Source: CAZFAP01 sp964516325
Lineage (GTDB): Bacteria > Auribacterota > JABMQX01
DNA: 29,258 bases
Assembly (NCBI GenBank): GCA_964516325.1
Contig: CAZFAP010000041.1
Coordinates: 1 to 29,258, forward strand
Reading direction: 5' to 3'
Part shown: positions 22,875-29,258 of the stretch, one piece after another
How the letters are laid out: each line of letters begins with the position of its first letter
Numbering within the stretch: the first letter of the stretch is position 1
Notes under the pieces: generated by a model
What the model was told of the DNA's origin: nothing
Seen by the model: only the letters and a program-made list of their open reading frames with translations
The model's database searches: none
Position numbers and translations under genes: made by a program

Positions 22875-25800
22875 AGGCGCGCTCCTCTTCTTGGGATCGT
22901 GAAGTAAAACGTCGAACCCACCCCGGGCTGAGACTCTACCCAAATGCGTCCCCCGTGCCTCTCGACAATCTTCTTGCAAATGGCCAGGCCAATACCCGTT
23001 CCGGGATACTCCCCCCGACCATGCAGACGCTGGAAAATCACGAAAATGCGCTCGGCGTACCTGGGATCAACGCCGATGCTGTTATCCCGAACCGAGAACA
23101 GCCATTCGTTCCCCTTTTGCTCGGCCGAAACGTGCACGCGGGGCAACGCCTCCCCGTGAAACTTAATGGCATTGCCGATCAGATTCTGAAACACCTGGCA
23201 AAGCTGGGATGAATCGGACTGGACCACCGGCAGGGGACCGTGCGACACCACCGCCCTAGCCTCTTCGATCGCGATTTTCAGATTCGCCAGCGTGGACTCA
23301 AGCACAGCCTCGCAGTCGGTTCGCTCGACCGGCCTACCGCGGCTGCCTACGCGCGAGTACGCAAGCAGGTCGTTGATGAGAGTCCGCATCCGGGTTGCCC
23401 CGTCCACGATGAATCCGACGAACTCATCCGCCTCGGCATCGAGCTTTCCTTCATAGCGCTTCGCCAAAAGCTGCGCATAGCTGGCAACCATTCGCAGCGG
23501 CTCCTGGAGGTCGTGCGACGCCACGTACGCGAACTGCTCCAGTTCCGCATTCGAGCGAGCCAACTCTTCCGCCGTTCTCCGGAGTTGTTCCTCGGCCTTC
23601 TTGCGCTCGGTGATGTCCACGTTGACCTCCGCAACGAGCCAGTTGCCGCTCTCATCCTGGAACGGAATGCTGGTGACTTGAATGGGCCGGTTCCCCTCTT
23701 TCACCAGCGTTTGTTCGGCCACCACCTGGCTCTTGGTCTCGAGCGCCGTAATGATGCCGCACCCGGGGCAGATTTCGCTTCGTCCCATGAAGTATTCGTA
23801 GCACTTTCTCCCGATATAGTCCCCGTAAAGTCTCTGCCACGCCGGGTCCACGTACACCATGTTGAAATCGGCGTCAATGATGTCCAGCCCCGTCTTCGTC
23901 ACCCCGACGACATACTCGATCTGCTGTTTCAGGGTCTTGATCTCCTCCTGAGCCACTTTGCTGTCCGTGATGTCCCTCGACAAGCCGAACGTGCCGATGA
24001 TTCTGCCCTCCTTGTCGCGAAGAGGCATCTTGGTTGTCGAAACCCAGGTCAGGCGCCCATCGGGCCATGTCTCCTTCTCTTCTTTGCCGACCAGAGGCTT
24101 GCCGGATCTTATAACCTCCTGCTCATCCTCGAATGCCGGTCGGGCATGTCCCTCCGTGAAAAAATCGAAATCTGTCTTGCCGAGAGCCTGCGAAGGATCG
24201 CCAAGCCCGAACCTTCGCGTCAGGGCACGATTTATTTTAGTGAAGCGGCTCTGGGCGTCTTTGAAATAGATGCTGTCAGGGAGATTGTCCATGAGGCCGT
24301 CTATAAGGTACCTTTCCTGGATCAATGCCTTTTCCGCCCGCTTGCGGTCGGTGACGTCCCAGAACATCCCCTGAATCTCTATGACTTCTCGCCTGGCGTT
24401 TCGGACCGGTGTTTTGAAGACCTGAACATAGATCCTGTCGCCAGTCGGTTTCTGATGCCCCTCTATATCCTCAAACGTTTTTCCGGTCTCGGCGACCTTC
24501 CTATCGTCTGCCCGGTACTTCTCCGCCAATTCCTTCGGGAAGAAGTCGAAATCGGTTTTGCCGATGATTTCCTCAAGAGGTCTTCCCAATCCGTCGCAGA
24601 ACAGTCTATTCCCGAACGTGAACCTTCCTTCCAAATCCTTGCGAAAGACATTGAGCGGCAGGCTTTCGACGAGGGAATGGTAAAGAGCTTCCGACTCCCT
24701 CAGCGCCTCCTCGGCTCGCTTCCGCTCCAAAGCACCGACCATGATTTCTGCGAGGATCCCGAGCATCGCGAGGTCCTCCTCCGTCCACGTTTTCTCCCTC
24801 CGCACTGAGTCGAACCCAAGGAACCCGATGAGCGATTTGCCAGAGACCATAGGAACCACGACGACGGACTGAATATCCTGGGACTGGAGCATTTCCTTTT
24901 CAGCGGCTGCCTCCGGCGGAAGGTCAGCGACACGTGGGATGTGGACGTTCTCGAACCGACTCAGCTTGTCCATCCACCACGGAAACGCGTCCACAGGCAA
25001 CCCCTTCAGGTTCTCGATTTGCGACTCAATCCCCTCGGCGCACCACTCGTGGGTGCTGTCCATCCCCGTCCTGTCGTCGGAGAGGAGGAAGACGTAGCTG
25101 CGATCAACCCCTGCGGACTCCCCGATCTTCTCCAAAGCGGCGCATACCGCAGCGTCAAGCTGATCGGGTGCAACGTTGACAAACTCTTTCGACAATTCCG
25201 CGGCCAGTCTTTCCATTGCCAAGCGATGTTGGAGGGCCTGCTCGGCGCGCTTGCGCTCGGTGATGTCGCGGCCGGTGCCGACAAGCCCTATTATGTTGCC
25301 TTCCTTGTCCCGCAGGGGCACCTTGCTGCTCGAGACCCATTTCTTATTTCCCGCCTGGTCTATGACCGGTTCTTCTCGGCCGATCATGGGCTCGCCGGAC
25401 TCGATGAGTGCGCGCTCGCCCTCGTAGTACAGCTGCGCCAGCTCGGCAGGGTAAAAGTCGAGGTCGCTCTTCCCTATCAGTTCATCCGGCGTCTCCGCGC
25501 CCATAAGGCGTGCGACGGCGATGTTGCCAACGACAAACCGACTTTGCGTGTCCTTCACATAGATCGGATCCGGTGAAGTGTCTATGAGAGTGCGCAGCAG
25601 GTTGCGCTCTTTCGCCAGAGCCTCCTCGGCCCGCTTCCGGGTACACAAATGCCCCAGAGCCGATGCGTACAAGACCAACAGTTGCCGCTGGTGTTCCGTT
25701 ATCGGCTGACGGAGGAGAAGATTGTCGGTTGCCATACAGCCGATAACCCTTTCGCCATCCCACAAGGCCGCGATGGCTTTTGATCCGCACCCCACAAGTT

Positions 25801-27022
25801 CGACGCTCTCGTTGTGCAGATCGGCCTCCTCTTCGTAACAACAGGACGTTTTTCCCTCGCTCACCTCCCTCATTGCAGAGCCATCCCCGAGGAACACACG
25901 AGAATTTCGCTCGTCGCGTAACTCCCCCCGTTCGTCCACGCCGAATGTGCCGATGACGAACTCGGGGTCGTCGCTGATAAGCCACACGGATAGACGGTCA
26001 AATCCAAGCTGGCTGCGGCCAAGCTCGACAGCCTGGCGAAATAGGTCGTCGAGAGAAGCCGACTGCGAAAGCTCGTTGGTCACCTCGTGCAACGCAGCCA
26101 ATTGCTTTCCAAACGCTCGCTCCGCTTCGGCGCCTTCCCGGAGAGCCTCCTGCGCCCGCTTCAAATCGGTCACATCACGGTTGATGCCAACTAACCCCAC
26201 GATTTCCCCGTCACTGCCGCAAAGCGGCATTTTGGTGGTCAGAACCCAATGCTTGTTCCCCGTCGAATCGGTGCCAAACTCTTCCTTGTTGATTGCGGCC
26301 TCGCCCGACCGCATGATTTCCATCTCATAGGCACGGTACTGGGCCGACGGATCGTTCGGAAATAGGTCGAAGTTGGACTTTCCAATGATTTCCTTGGGCG
26401 ATTGCGCGCCCACCAGACGCATAACAGAAACATTCGCCAGCACAAAGCGGCTTTCGGTGTCCTTGACGTAGATCTGGTCCGGAACGAGGTCTATCAAGGT
26501 GCGCAGCAAATTGCGCTCTTCCAGGAGAGCCGCTTCCGCTCGCTTTCGCTCCGTGATGTCTTCGTAAATGACAAACTGGTCCCGGCTCCTGAGGGTCACC
26601 CGTCTGAAATGGATCACCTTCTCCGAACCATCCTTGCACCGAACACGAAAGACCCTGGGCCTGACCTCTCCGTTGTTCGATTGCTTCAAATCCTCCAGCC
26701 ATGCGGAGACCGCTTGATTCCGGTATGTCTCATCGGGATACGCCTTCTCAAGCCACTCTCGACTTGTGGGGAGGTCTTGCAGGGTGTACCCGAAAATCTC
26801 CGTGAACTTCGAGTTCACGTACTTGTAGCGACCATCTTTCCCGATTATGGAAATCCCGAGCGGGGACTGCTCCACAAGAATGCGGTACCTTTCTTCCTGT
26901 TCCTGGAGCGCCTTTTCTGCTCGCCCTTGCTCCGCTTCTCTCTCCTCCAACTTAGCAACTCGACTTCGCAGTCCAGCCAACTCATTTATCAACTGGACTT
27001 TGGTCTTATGCTCGTCCTTCAT
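22871..27022 (-). CDS. Multi-PAS/GAF sensor histidine kinase
   Basis: 1383 aa, no membrane span, so a cytoplasmic sensor. Strong ribosome site AGGAGGG 6 nt before ATG. In order: coiled coil 1-45; PAS1 about 43-160; PAS2 about 170-290; GAF1 about 307-465; PAS3 about 470-595; GAF2 about 607-765; PAS4 about 775-895; PAS5 about 900-1020; PAS6 about 1035-1150; HisKA with His1170 (YVASHDLQEPLRMV); and HATPase about 1265-1378 with N box FQNLIGNAIKFH and G2 GTGIGLAICKKIVERHGG. Several sensor modules are internal duplicates. PAS6 has Cys1074, Cys1085 and Cys1088 (CPGC), a possible metal or redox site. The G1 box reads DNSIG instead of DNGIG. The C-terminal kinase core is of the phytochrome-like (Cph1) type, fitting the two Rcp1-like regulators encoded next. 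Confidence 0.95.
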   Translation of the reverse strand: MKDEHKTKVQLINELAGLRSRVAKLEEREAEQGRAEKALQEQEERYRILVEQSPLGISIIGKDGRYKYVNSKFTEIFGYTLQDLPTSREWLEKAYPDETYRNQAVSAWLEDLKQSNNGEVRPRVFRVRCKDGSEKVIHFRRVTLRSRDQFVIYEDITERKRAEAALLEERNLLRTLIDLVPDQIYVKDTESRFVLANVSVMRLVGAQSPKEIIGKSNFDLFPNDPSAQYRAYEMEIMRSGEAAINKEEFGTDSTGNKHWVLTTKMPLCGSDGEIVGLVGINRDVTDLKRAQEALREGAEAERAFGKQLAALHEVTNELSQSASLDDLFRQAVELGRSQLGFDRLSVWLISDDPEFVIGTFGVDERGELRDERNSRVFLGDGSAMREVSEGKTSCCYEEEADLHNESVELVGCGSKAIAALWDGERVIGCMATDNLLLRQPITEHQRQLLVLYASALGHLCTRKRAEEALAKERNLLRTLIDTSPDPIYVKDTQSRFVVGNIAVARLMGAETPDELIGKSDLDFYPAELAQLYYEGERALIESGEPMIGREEPVIDQAGNKKWVSSSKVPLRDKEGNIIGLVGTGRDITERKRAEQALQHRLAMERLAAELSKEFVNVAPDQLDAAVCAALEKIGESAGVDRSYVFLLSDDRTGMDSTHEWCAEGIESQIENLKGLPVDAFPWWMDKLSRFENVHIPRVADLPPEAAAEKEMLQSQDIQSVVVVPMVSGKSLIGFLGFDSVRREKTWTEEDLAMLGILAEIMVGALERKRAEEALRESEALYHSLVESLPLNVFRKDLEGRFTFGNRLFCDGLGRPLEEIIGKTDFDFFPKELAEKYRADDRKVAETGKTFEDIEGHQKPTGDRIYVQVFKTPVRNARREVIEIQGMFWDVTDRKRAEKALIQERYLIDGLMDNLPDSIYFKDAQSRFTKINRALTRRFGLGDPSQALGKTDFDFFTEGHARPAFEDEQEVIRSGKPLVGKEEKETWPDGRLTWVSTTKMPLRDKEGRIIGTFGLSRDITDSKVAQEEIKTLKQQIEYVVGVTKTGLDIIDADFNMVYVDPAWQRLYGDYIGRKCYEYFMGRSEICPGCGIITALETKSQVVAEQTLVKEGNRPIQVTSIPFQDESGNWLVAEVNVDITERKKAEEQLRRTAEELARSNAELEQFAYVASHDLQEPLRMVASYAQLLAKRYEGKLDAEADEFVGFIVDGATRMRTLINDLLAYSRVGSRGRPVERTDCEAVLESTLANLKIAIEEARAVVSHGPLPVVQSDSSQLCQVFQNLIGNAIKFHGEALPRVHVSAEQKGNEWLFSVRDNSIGVDPRYAERIFVIFQRLHGRGEYPGTGIGLAICKKIVERHGGRIWVESQPGVGSTFYFTIPRRGARL

Positions 27023-27125
27023 ATTCCGCCCTCCTGAGCAGCGGGGAAACCCGCCGATCCAACGTGCCGCCGAACGGACCTGTTTTGGTCAGTCAAATCG
27101 CGATGATCAAACCACGGCACAGGAC

Positions 27126-27166
27126 AAAAAAAGCCCCATGCCCCCCCTTAAGGGACACATGGAGCT
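27126..27166 (-). terminator. Strong intrinsic terminator in the kinase leader
   Basis: On the minus strand AGCTCCATG (27166-27158) pairs with CATGGGGCT (27140-27132) with one G-T pair; an inner CCC-TTAA-GGG extends the stem. A run of seven T ends it (27132-27126). It lies 104 nt before the kinase ATG and 105 nt after the predicted RNA start. Confidence 0.8.
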
Positions 27167-27272
27167 GTGCTCGATCTCTGAAATAAGGCATCGAGCGCGG
27201 CTATTTCATGGCCACCCCCCCCCGGTGCCTTCTGGCATCAAAGCCACGCCTGCTTCGTTGTTCACTAAATTC
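27126..27272 (-). ncRNA. Candidate structured RNA: leader/attenuator or small RNA
   Basis: About 147 nt between a consensus-like promoter and an intrinsic terminator, with no credible protein. Reading the minus strand: a TGCC-AGAA-GGCA hairpin (27237-27226), a run of nine G, then two interleaved perfect 7-bp stems. TGAAATA (27208-27202) pairs with TATTTCA (27185-27179), and GCTCGAT (27196-27190) pairs with ATCGAGC (27175-27169), arranged A-B-A'-B', i.e. a pseudoknot or two alternative folds. The terminator follows 3 nt later. ATGCC within this region could also pair with GGCAT in the terminator. No match to a known riboswitch consensus was recognised. It either controls read-through into the kinase operon or is a free small RNA. 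Confidence 0.6.
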
Positions 27273-27279
27273 GGCCGAA

Positions 27280-27308
27280 ATTCTACAGAATCCAGAACAC
27301 CCAGTCAA
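27280..27308 (-). promoter_or_regulatory. Sigma-70 promoter of the RNA unit
   Basis: TTGACT (-35, 27303-27308) and TAGAAT (-10, 27280-27285) on the minus strand are separated by exactly 17 bp, five of six consensus bases each. Predicted start is about 27272. Confidence 0.72.
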
Positions 27309-27502
27309 CTGTTTTCCTCGCCCGTTGCACAAGAGGGTCTCCCGGGCCAGAAACTCCTGGAACGATGCCCGCCAGGTCCTGAGACAAAGGGAAAGGCTGA
27401 GTTGTGCCGCTCGGAACCGCCCAGAAAAAGGGGGCATTATGAATTTGGGGCAAGAGGAGGATGCAGGCTGAACGACGAAGGGCATGCCCCGTCGGCATTC
27501 GC

Positions 27503-27531
27503 TTGACGGGGAGACGGTGACCTGACACAAT
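27503..27531 (+). promoter_or_regulatory. Candidate promoter of thiC
   Basis: TTGACG (27503-27508), 17 bp, then CACAAT (27526-27531). The leader from about 27538 to the ATG at 27638 is 100 nt and can form two 6-bp hairpins, ACAAGG/CCTTGT and CTTCTG/CAGAAG. The TPP riboswitch cores CTGAGA and ACCTGATC are not present in it. Confidence 0.5.
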
Positions 27532-27637
27532 GAGAGAGGATCACGGCCGTTCCAGGACGACAAGGGAGGACCTTGTTCCGGTACCACAGGTCTTCTGGGC
27601 GCAGAAGCGCTCGCTACCGCCGAAGGGAATAGGACTC

Positions 27638-28921
27638 ATGGGACAAATTCAAGAGGCGAAAAAAGGAAACATCACGCCCGAAGCGGAGTCGGTTGCCCGC
27701 GAAGAAGGACTCTCCGCTGAGGAAGTCGCTGCGGGAGTCGCAGAGGGGACAATCGTCATCCTCAAGAACGACCGACGAGCCAGCAGGAAAGTCTTCGGCG
27801 TTGGCAAGGGGCTTCGCACAAAAAACAACGCCAACATCGGGACCTCGAGAGACGCCTGCGACGTCGAATACGAACTCCAGAAGCTCGACGTGGCGGTGAA
27901 ATTCGGGGCGGACACCGTCATGGACCTCAGCACCGGCGGCAATCTCCGCGAGATTCGCCGGAAGGTCTTGGACCGCTCTCCCGTGCCCGTGGGCAGCGTG
28001 CCGATTTATCAAGTCGCCGTTCAGGCCCTGGAAGCGGGAAAGGCCTTCCCCAGGGTTACTCCGGATGAACTCTTCGCGGGCATCGAGGAAAACGCCGAGG
28101 ATGGGATAGACTTCATGACCGTTCACTGCGGCGTAACGAGGGCTGCCATCGAGGCTCTTCGCAAGCAGGGGCGAGTGCTCGGAGTTATCAGCCGGGGCGG
28201 GGCGCTTTTGGTGGACTGGATGATCGAAAACGACGCCGAAAACCCGCTATACGCTCAGTACGATAGGCTTCTTGACATCACCCAAAAATACGATGTTACG
28301 CTCAGCCTCGGCGACGGGATGCGACCGGGGTGCATCGCCGACGCCACGGACAGACCGCAAATTCAGGAGCTTCTCAGTCTGGGCGACCTGGCAAAACGAT
28401 CCCTCGAAAGGGGCGTGCAGGTCATGATTGAAGGACCGGGGCACATCCCTCTTCACCAGATTGCCGAGAACATAAAGCTCGAAAAGGAAATCTGCAAGGG
28501 GGCGCCGTTCTTTGTCCTCGGCCCCCTCGTTACGGACATCGCCCCCGGGTACGACCATATCACGTCCGCCATTGGAGGCGCGGTTGCCGCCTGGATGGGG
28601 GCAGACTTTCTCTGCTACGTGACCCCCGCCGAACATCTCCGGCTGCCCACCCTCGAAGACGTGCGGGAAGGCGTCATCGCCGCGAGAATAGCCGCCCACG
28701 CGGCCGACATCGCCAAAGGAATCAAAGGCGCCGCCGAGAAGGACCTCGCCCTATCCATCCTGCGGCACAAACGCGACTGGGCGGGCCAAATCGCCGCCTC
28801 CATTGACCCCGAGAAAGCCCGCGCGTACCACGACTCCAGCCCGTCAAGCATCCGCGACGCCTGCTCGATGTGCAGCGAGTTCTGCCCCATGCGCATGCTC
28901 GAGGAGAAGCTGAGAGAATAA
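27638..28921 (+). CDS. thiC: ThiC, HMP-phosphate synthase (short form)
   Basis: 427 aa from ATG 27638 (AAGGGA 9 nt upstream). MGQIQEAKKGNITPE is the usual start of short ThiC proteins; an ATG at 27530 adds residues with no match. Seen: KVFGVGKGLRTKNNANIGTS, FGADTVMDLSTGG, PVPVGSVPIYQ, FMTVHCGVT, SRGG, LSLGDGMRPG, VMIEGPGHIPL, GPLVTDIAPGYDHI and the C-terminal Fe-S motif CSMCSEFC (Cys409, Cys412, Cys416). ThiC is a radical-SAM enzyme that rearranges aminoimidazole ribotide to the pyrimidine of thiamine. It lacks the N-terminal extension of the E. coli/Caulobacter type, as in many anaerobes. Odd: the last two cysteines are three residues apart rather than four. The related BzaF, which makes a B12 lower ligand, cannot be excluded from sequence alone. 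No other thi genes are in view. Confidence 0.92.
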   Translation: MGQIQEAKKGNITPEAESVAREEGLSAEEVAAGVAEGTIVILKNDRRASRKVFGVGKGLRTKNNANIGTSRDACDVEYELQKLDVAVKFGADTVMDLSTGGNLREIRRKVLDRSPVPVGSVPIYQVAVQALEAGKAFPRVTPDELFAGIEENAEDGIDFMTVHCGVTRAAIEALRKQGRVLGVISRGGALLVDWMIENDAENPLYAQYDRLLDITQKYDVTLSLGDGMRPGCIADATDRPQIQELLSLGDLAKRSLERGVQVMIEGPGHIPLHQIAENIKLEKEICKGAPFFVLGPLVTDIAPGYDHITSAIGGAVAAWMGADFLCYVTPAEHLRLPTLEDVREGVIAARIAAHAADIAKGIKGAAEKDLALSILRHKRDWAGQIAASIDPEKARAYHDSSPSSIRDACSMCSEFCPMRMLEEKLRE

Positions 28922-29025
28922 TCCGGCGCTCCCCCGCCAGTCCACCGCTCAGGATGCGCAATCCCCCGTGTCCCGATGAACTCATCGCCGAGAGCGCAGA
29001 GTGCGCAGAGGAGACGGGTTTGTGG

Positions 29026-29044
29026 CACGGGCGTCTCGCCCGTG
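29026..29044. repeat. GC-rich perfect hairpin with TCT loop
   Basis: CACGGGCG (29026-29033) and CGCCCGTG (29037-29044) form an 8-bp perfect stem around TCT. It resembles the GC hairpins of the other spacers and is not followed by T residues. Confidence 0.55.
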
Positions 29045-29056
29045 AGGGGAAGGAAA

Positions 29057-29088
29057 CCGCAGATGGACGCAGATGAACGCGGACAGAG
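29057..29088 (+). repeat. ACCGCAG-type 10-bp-phased repeat, copy 3
   Basis: Three successive 10-bp units, CGCAGATGGA, CGCAGATGAA and CGCGGACAGA (29059-29088), preceded by AC. This is the clearest copy of the repeat also seen at 14131-14152 and 18331-18351. Confidence 0.6.
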
Positions 29089-29143
29089 GTCCGCGGGGCA
29101 AGGGACAACTGCGGCCCGGAGACCCGGAGCACGTGTCAGCGGC

Positions 29144-29258
29144 TTACTCGTTCTCCATGACGCGGTAGAAGCGGCTGGGGACGAAAGGGGGCGGCGATAG
29201 TGGGAGCACGCCGATCCGGTAGAACCGCTTGCCGAGGCCGTCGGGTATATCATCGAGC
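29144..29258 (-). CDS. C-terminal end of a secreted/surface protein (5' part outside window)
   Basis: An open minus-strand frame enters from the window edge and stops with TAA at 29146-29144, giving 37 residues. They read LDDIPDGLGKRFYRIGVLP then LSPPPFVPSRFYRVMENE. The PDGLGKRFYR pattern, an Arg-Phe-Tyr-Arg strand followed by Val-Leu-Pro, is the kind of ending seen in large extracellular beta-rich proteins of PVC-like bacteria; that is recollection, not a search. It contains two FYR units. The fragment has no start codon in the window and is easily overlooked. The coding call rests on composition and motif; function unknown. Confidence 0.6.
   Translation of the reverse strand, partial: LDDIPDGLGKRFYRIGVLPLSPPPFVPSRFYRVMENE

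Larger units (their letters stand above)
27023..27502. other. Spacer between kinase operon and thiC (holds an RNA unit)
   Basis: No protein gene is supported here; small frames on both strands are Pro/Arg/Ser-rich. The minus strand carries a promoter, structured RNA and terminator (27126-27308). Between the terminator and the kinase ATG (27023-27125) no second clear promoter was found on the minus strand. Confidence 0.5.
28922..29143. other. Repeat-bearing spacer after thiC
   Basis: About 220 bp with no gene. It holds a short tandem CGCAGAGTG-CGCAGAG at 28995-29010, a perfect hairpin at 29026-29044 and three 10-bp repeat units at 29059-29088. No clear terminator for thiC was found. Confidence 0.5.

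Noticed and set aside
23240..24808. 522-codon open frame on the plus strand inside the large kinase
   Set aside because: It is antisense to a kinase with clear PAS, GAF and HATPase motifs; the translation is Arg/Leu/Pro-rich with no family pattern. GC-rich coding DNA often gives such open antisense frames.
27538..27637. TPP riboswitch in the thiC leader
   Set aside because: The 3' end CTACCGCCGAAGGGAA loosely resembles the TPP aptamer tail, but the CTGAGA and ACCTGATC cores are absent in order. A CTGAGA at 27368-27373 lies before the predicted promoter and lacks partners.
29057..29088. CRISPR array
   Set aside because: The repeat units are 10 bp and contiguous, with no spacers, and no cas genes are present.

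Overview
The window is about 29 kb of GC-rich bacterial chromosome (roughly 55-60% G+C by eye). No rRNA, tRNA, insertion sequence or CRISPR array was found. Three features point to an uncultivated, probably anaerobic or microaerophilic, Gram-negative lineage near the Planctomycetes/PVC bacteria or a related phylum such as Sumerlaeota or Hydrogenedentes: a secreted ThuA-DUF1080 protein, a DUF3352-like protein carrying a C-terminal prepilin-type H-X9-DG segment, and a short ThiC. This placement is inference from family content, not from a phylogenetic marker.

Layout. Positions 1-2449 (+) hold the 3' part of a NagA-like deacetylase and a secreted ThuA-DUF1080 sugar-active protein. Positions 2592-4718 (+) hold an orphan sigma-54-type response regulator with a degenerate receiver, and a small membrane protein. 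Positions 4807-6021 (-) encode an MFS transporter. Positions 6479-11404 (+) form a tripartite efflux operon in the order adaptor, FtsX/MacB permease, TolC, ATPase. Positions 11500-13596 (-) encode the large DUF3352/H-X9-DG protein. Positions 14398-16415 (+) are a nifU-nifS pair for Fe-S cluster assembly. Positions 16466-18252 (-) are a two-gene operon, PadR regulator then a BtrH_N-type protein, with a clear sigma-70 promoter and an intrinsic terminator.

Positions 18520-27022 (-) are a signalling island: an HD-GYP response regulator, then a tightly packed set (in transcription order) of a 1383-aa multi-PAS/GAF histidine kinase, two near-duplicate Rcp1-like single-domain regulators and a hybrid kinase. 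Upstream of the large kinase is a self-contained RNA unit on the minus strand: consensus-like promoter, about 147 nt of structured RNA with two interleaved 7-bp stems, and a strong intrinsic terminator. It could be a regulatory leader (attenuator) for the kinase operon or an independent small RNA, and it is the most unusual signal in the window. Positions 27638-28921 (+) encode ThiC with its own promoter. The last 115 bases hold the C-terminus of a further minus-strand gene.

The gene-poor spacers at 6.1-6.4, 13.7-14.2, 18.3-18.5 and 28.9-29.1 kb carry perfect GC-rich hairpins. Three of them also share a 10-bp-phased ACCGCAG...CGCAGA repeat, which suggests a dispersed repeat family typical of large, repeat-rich environmental genomes.
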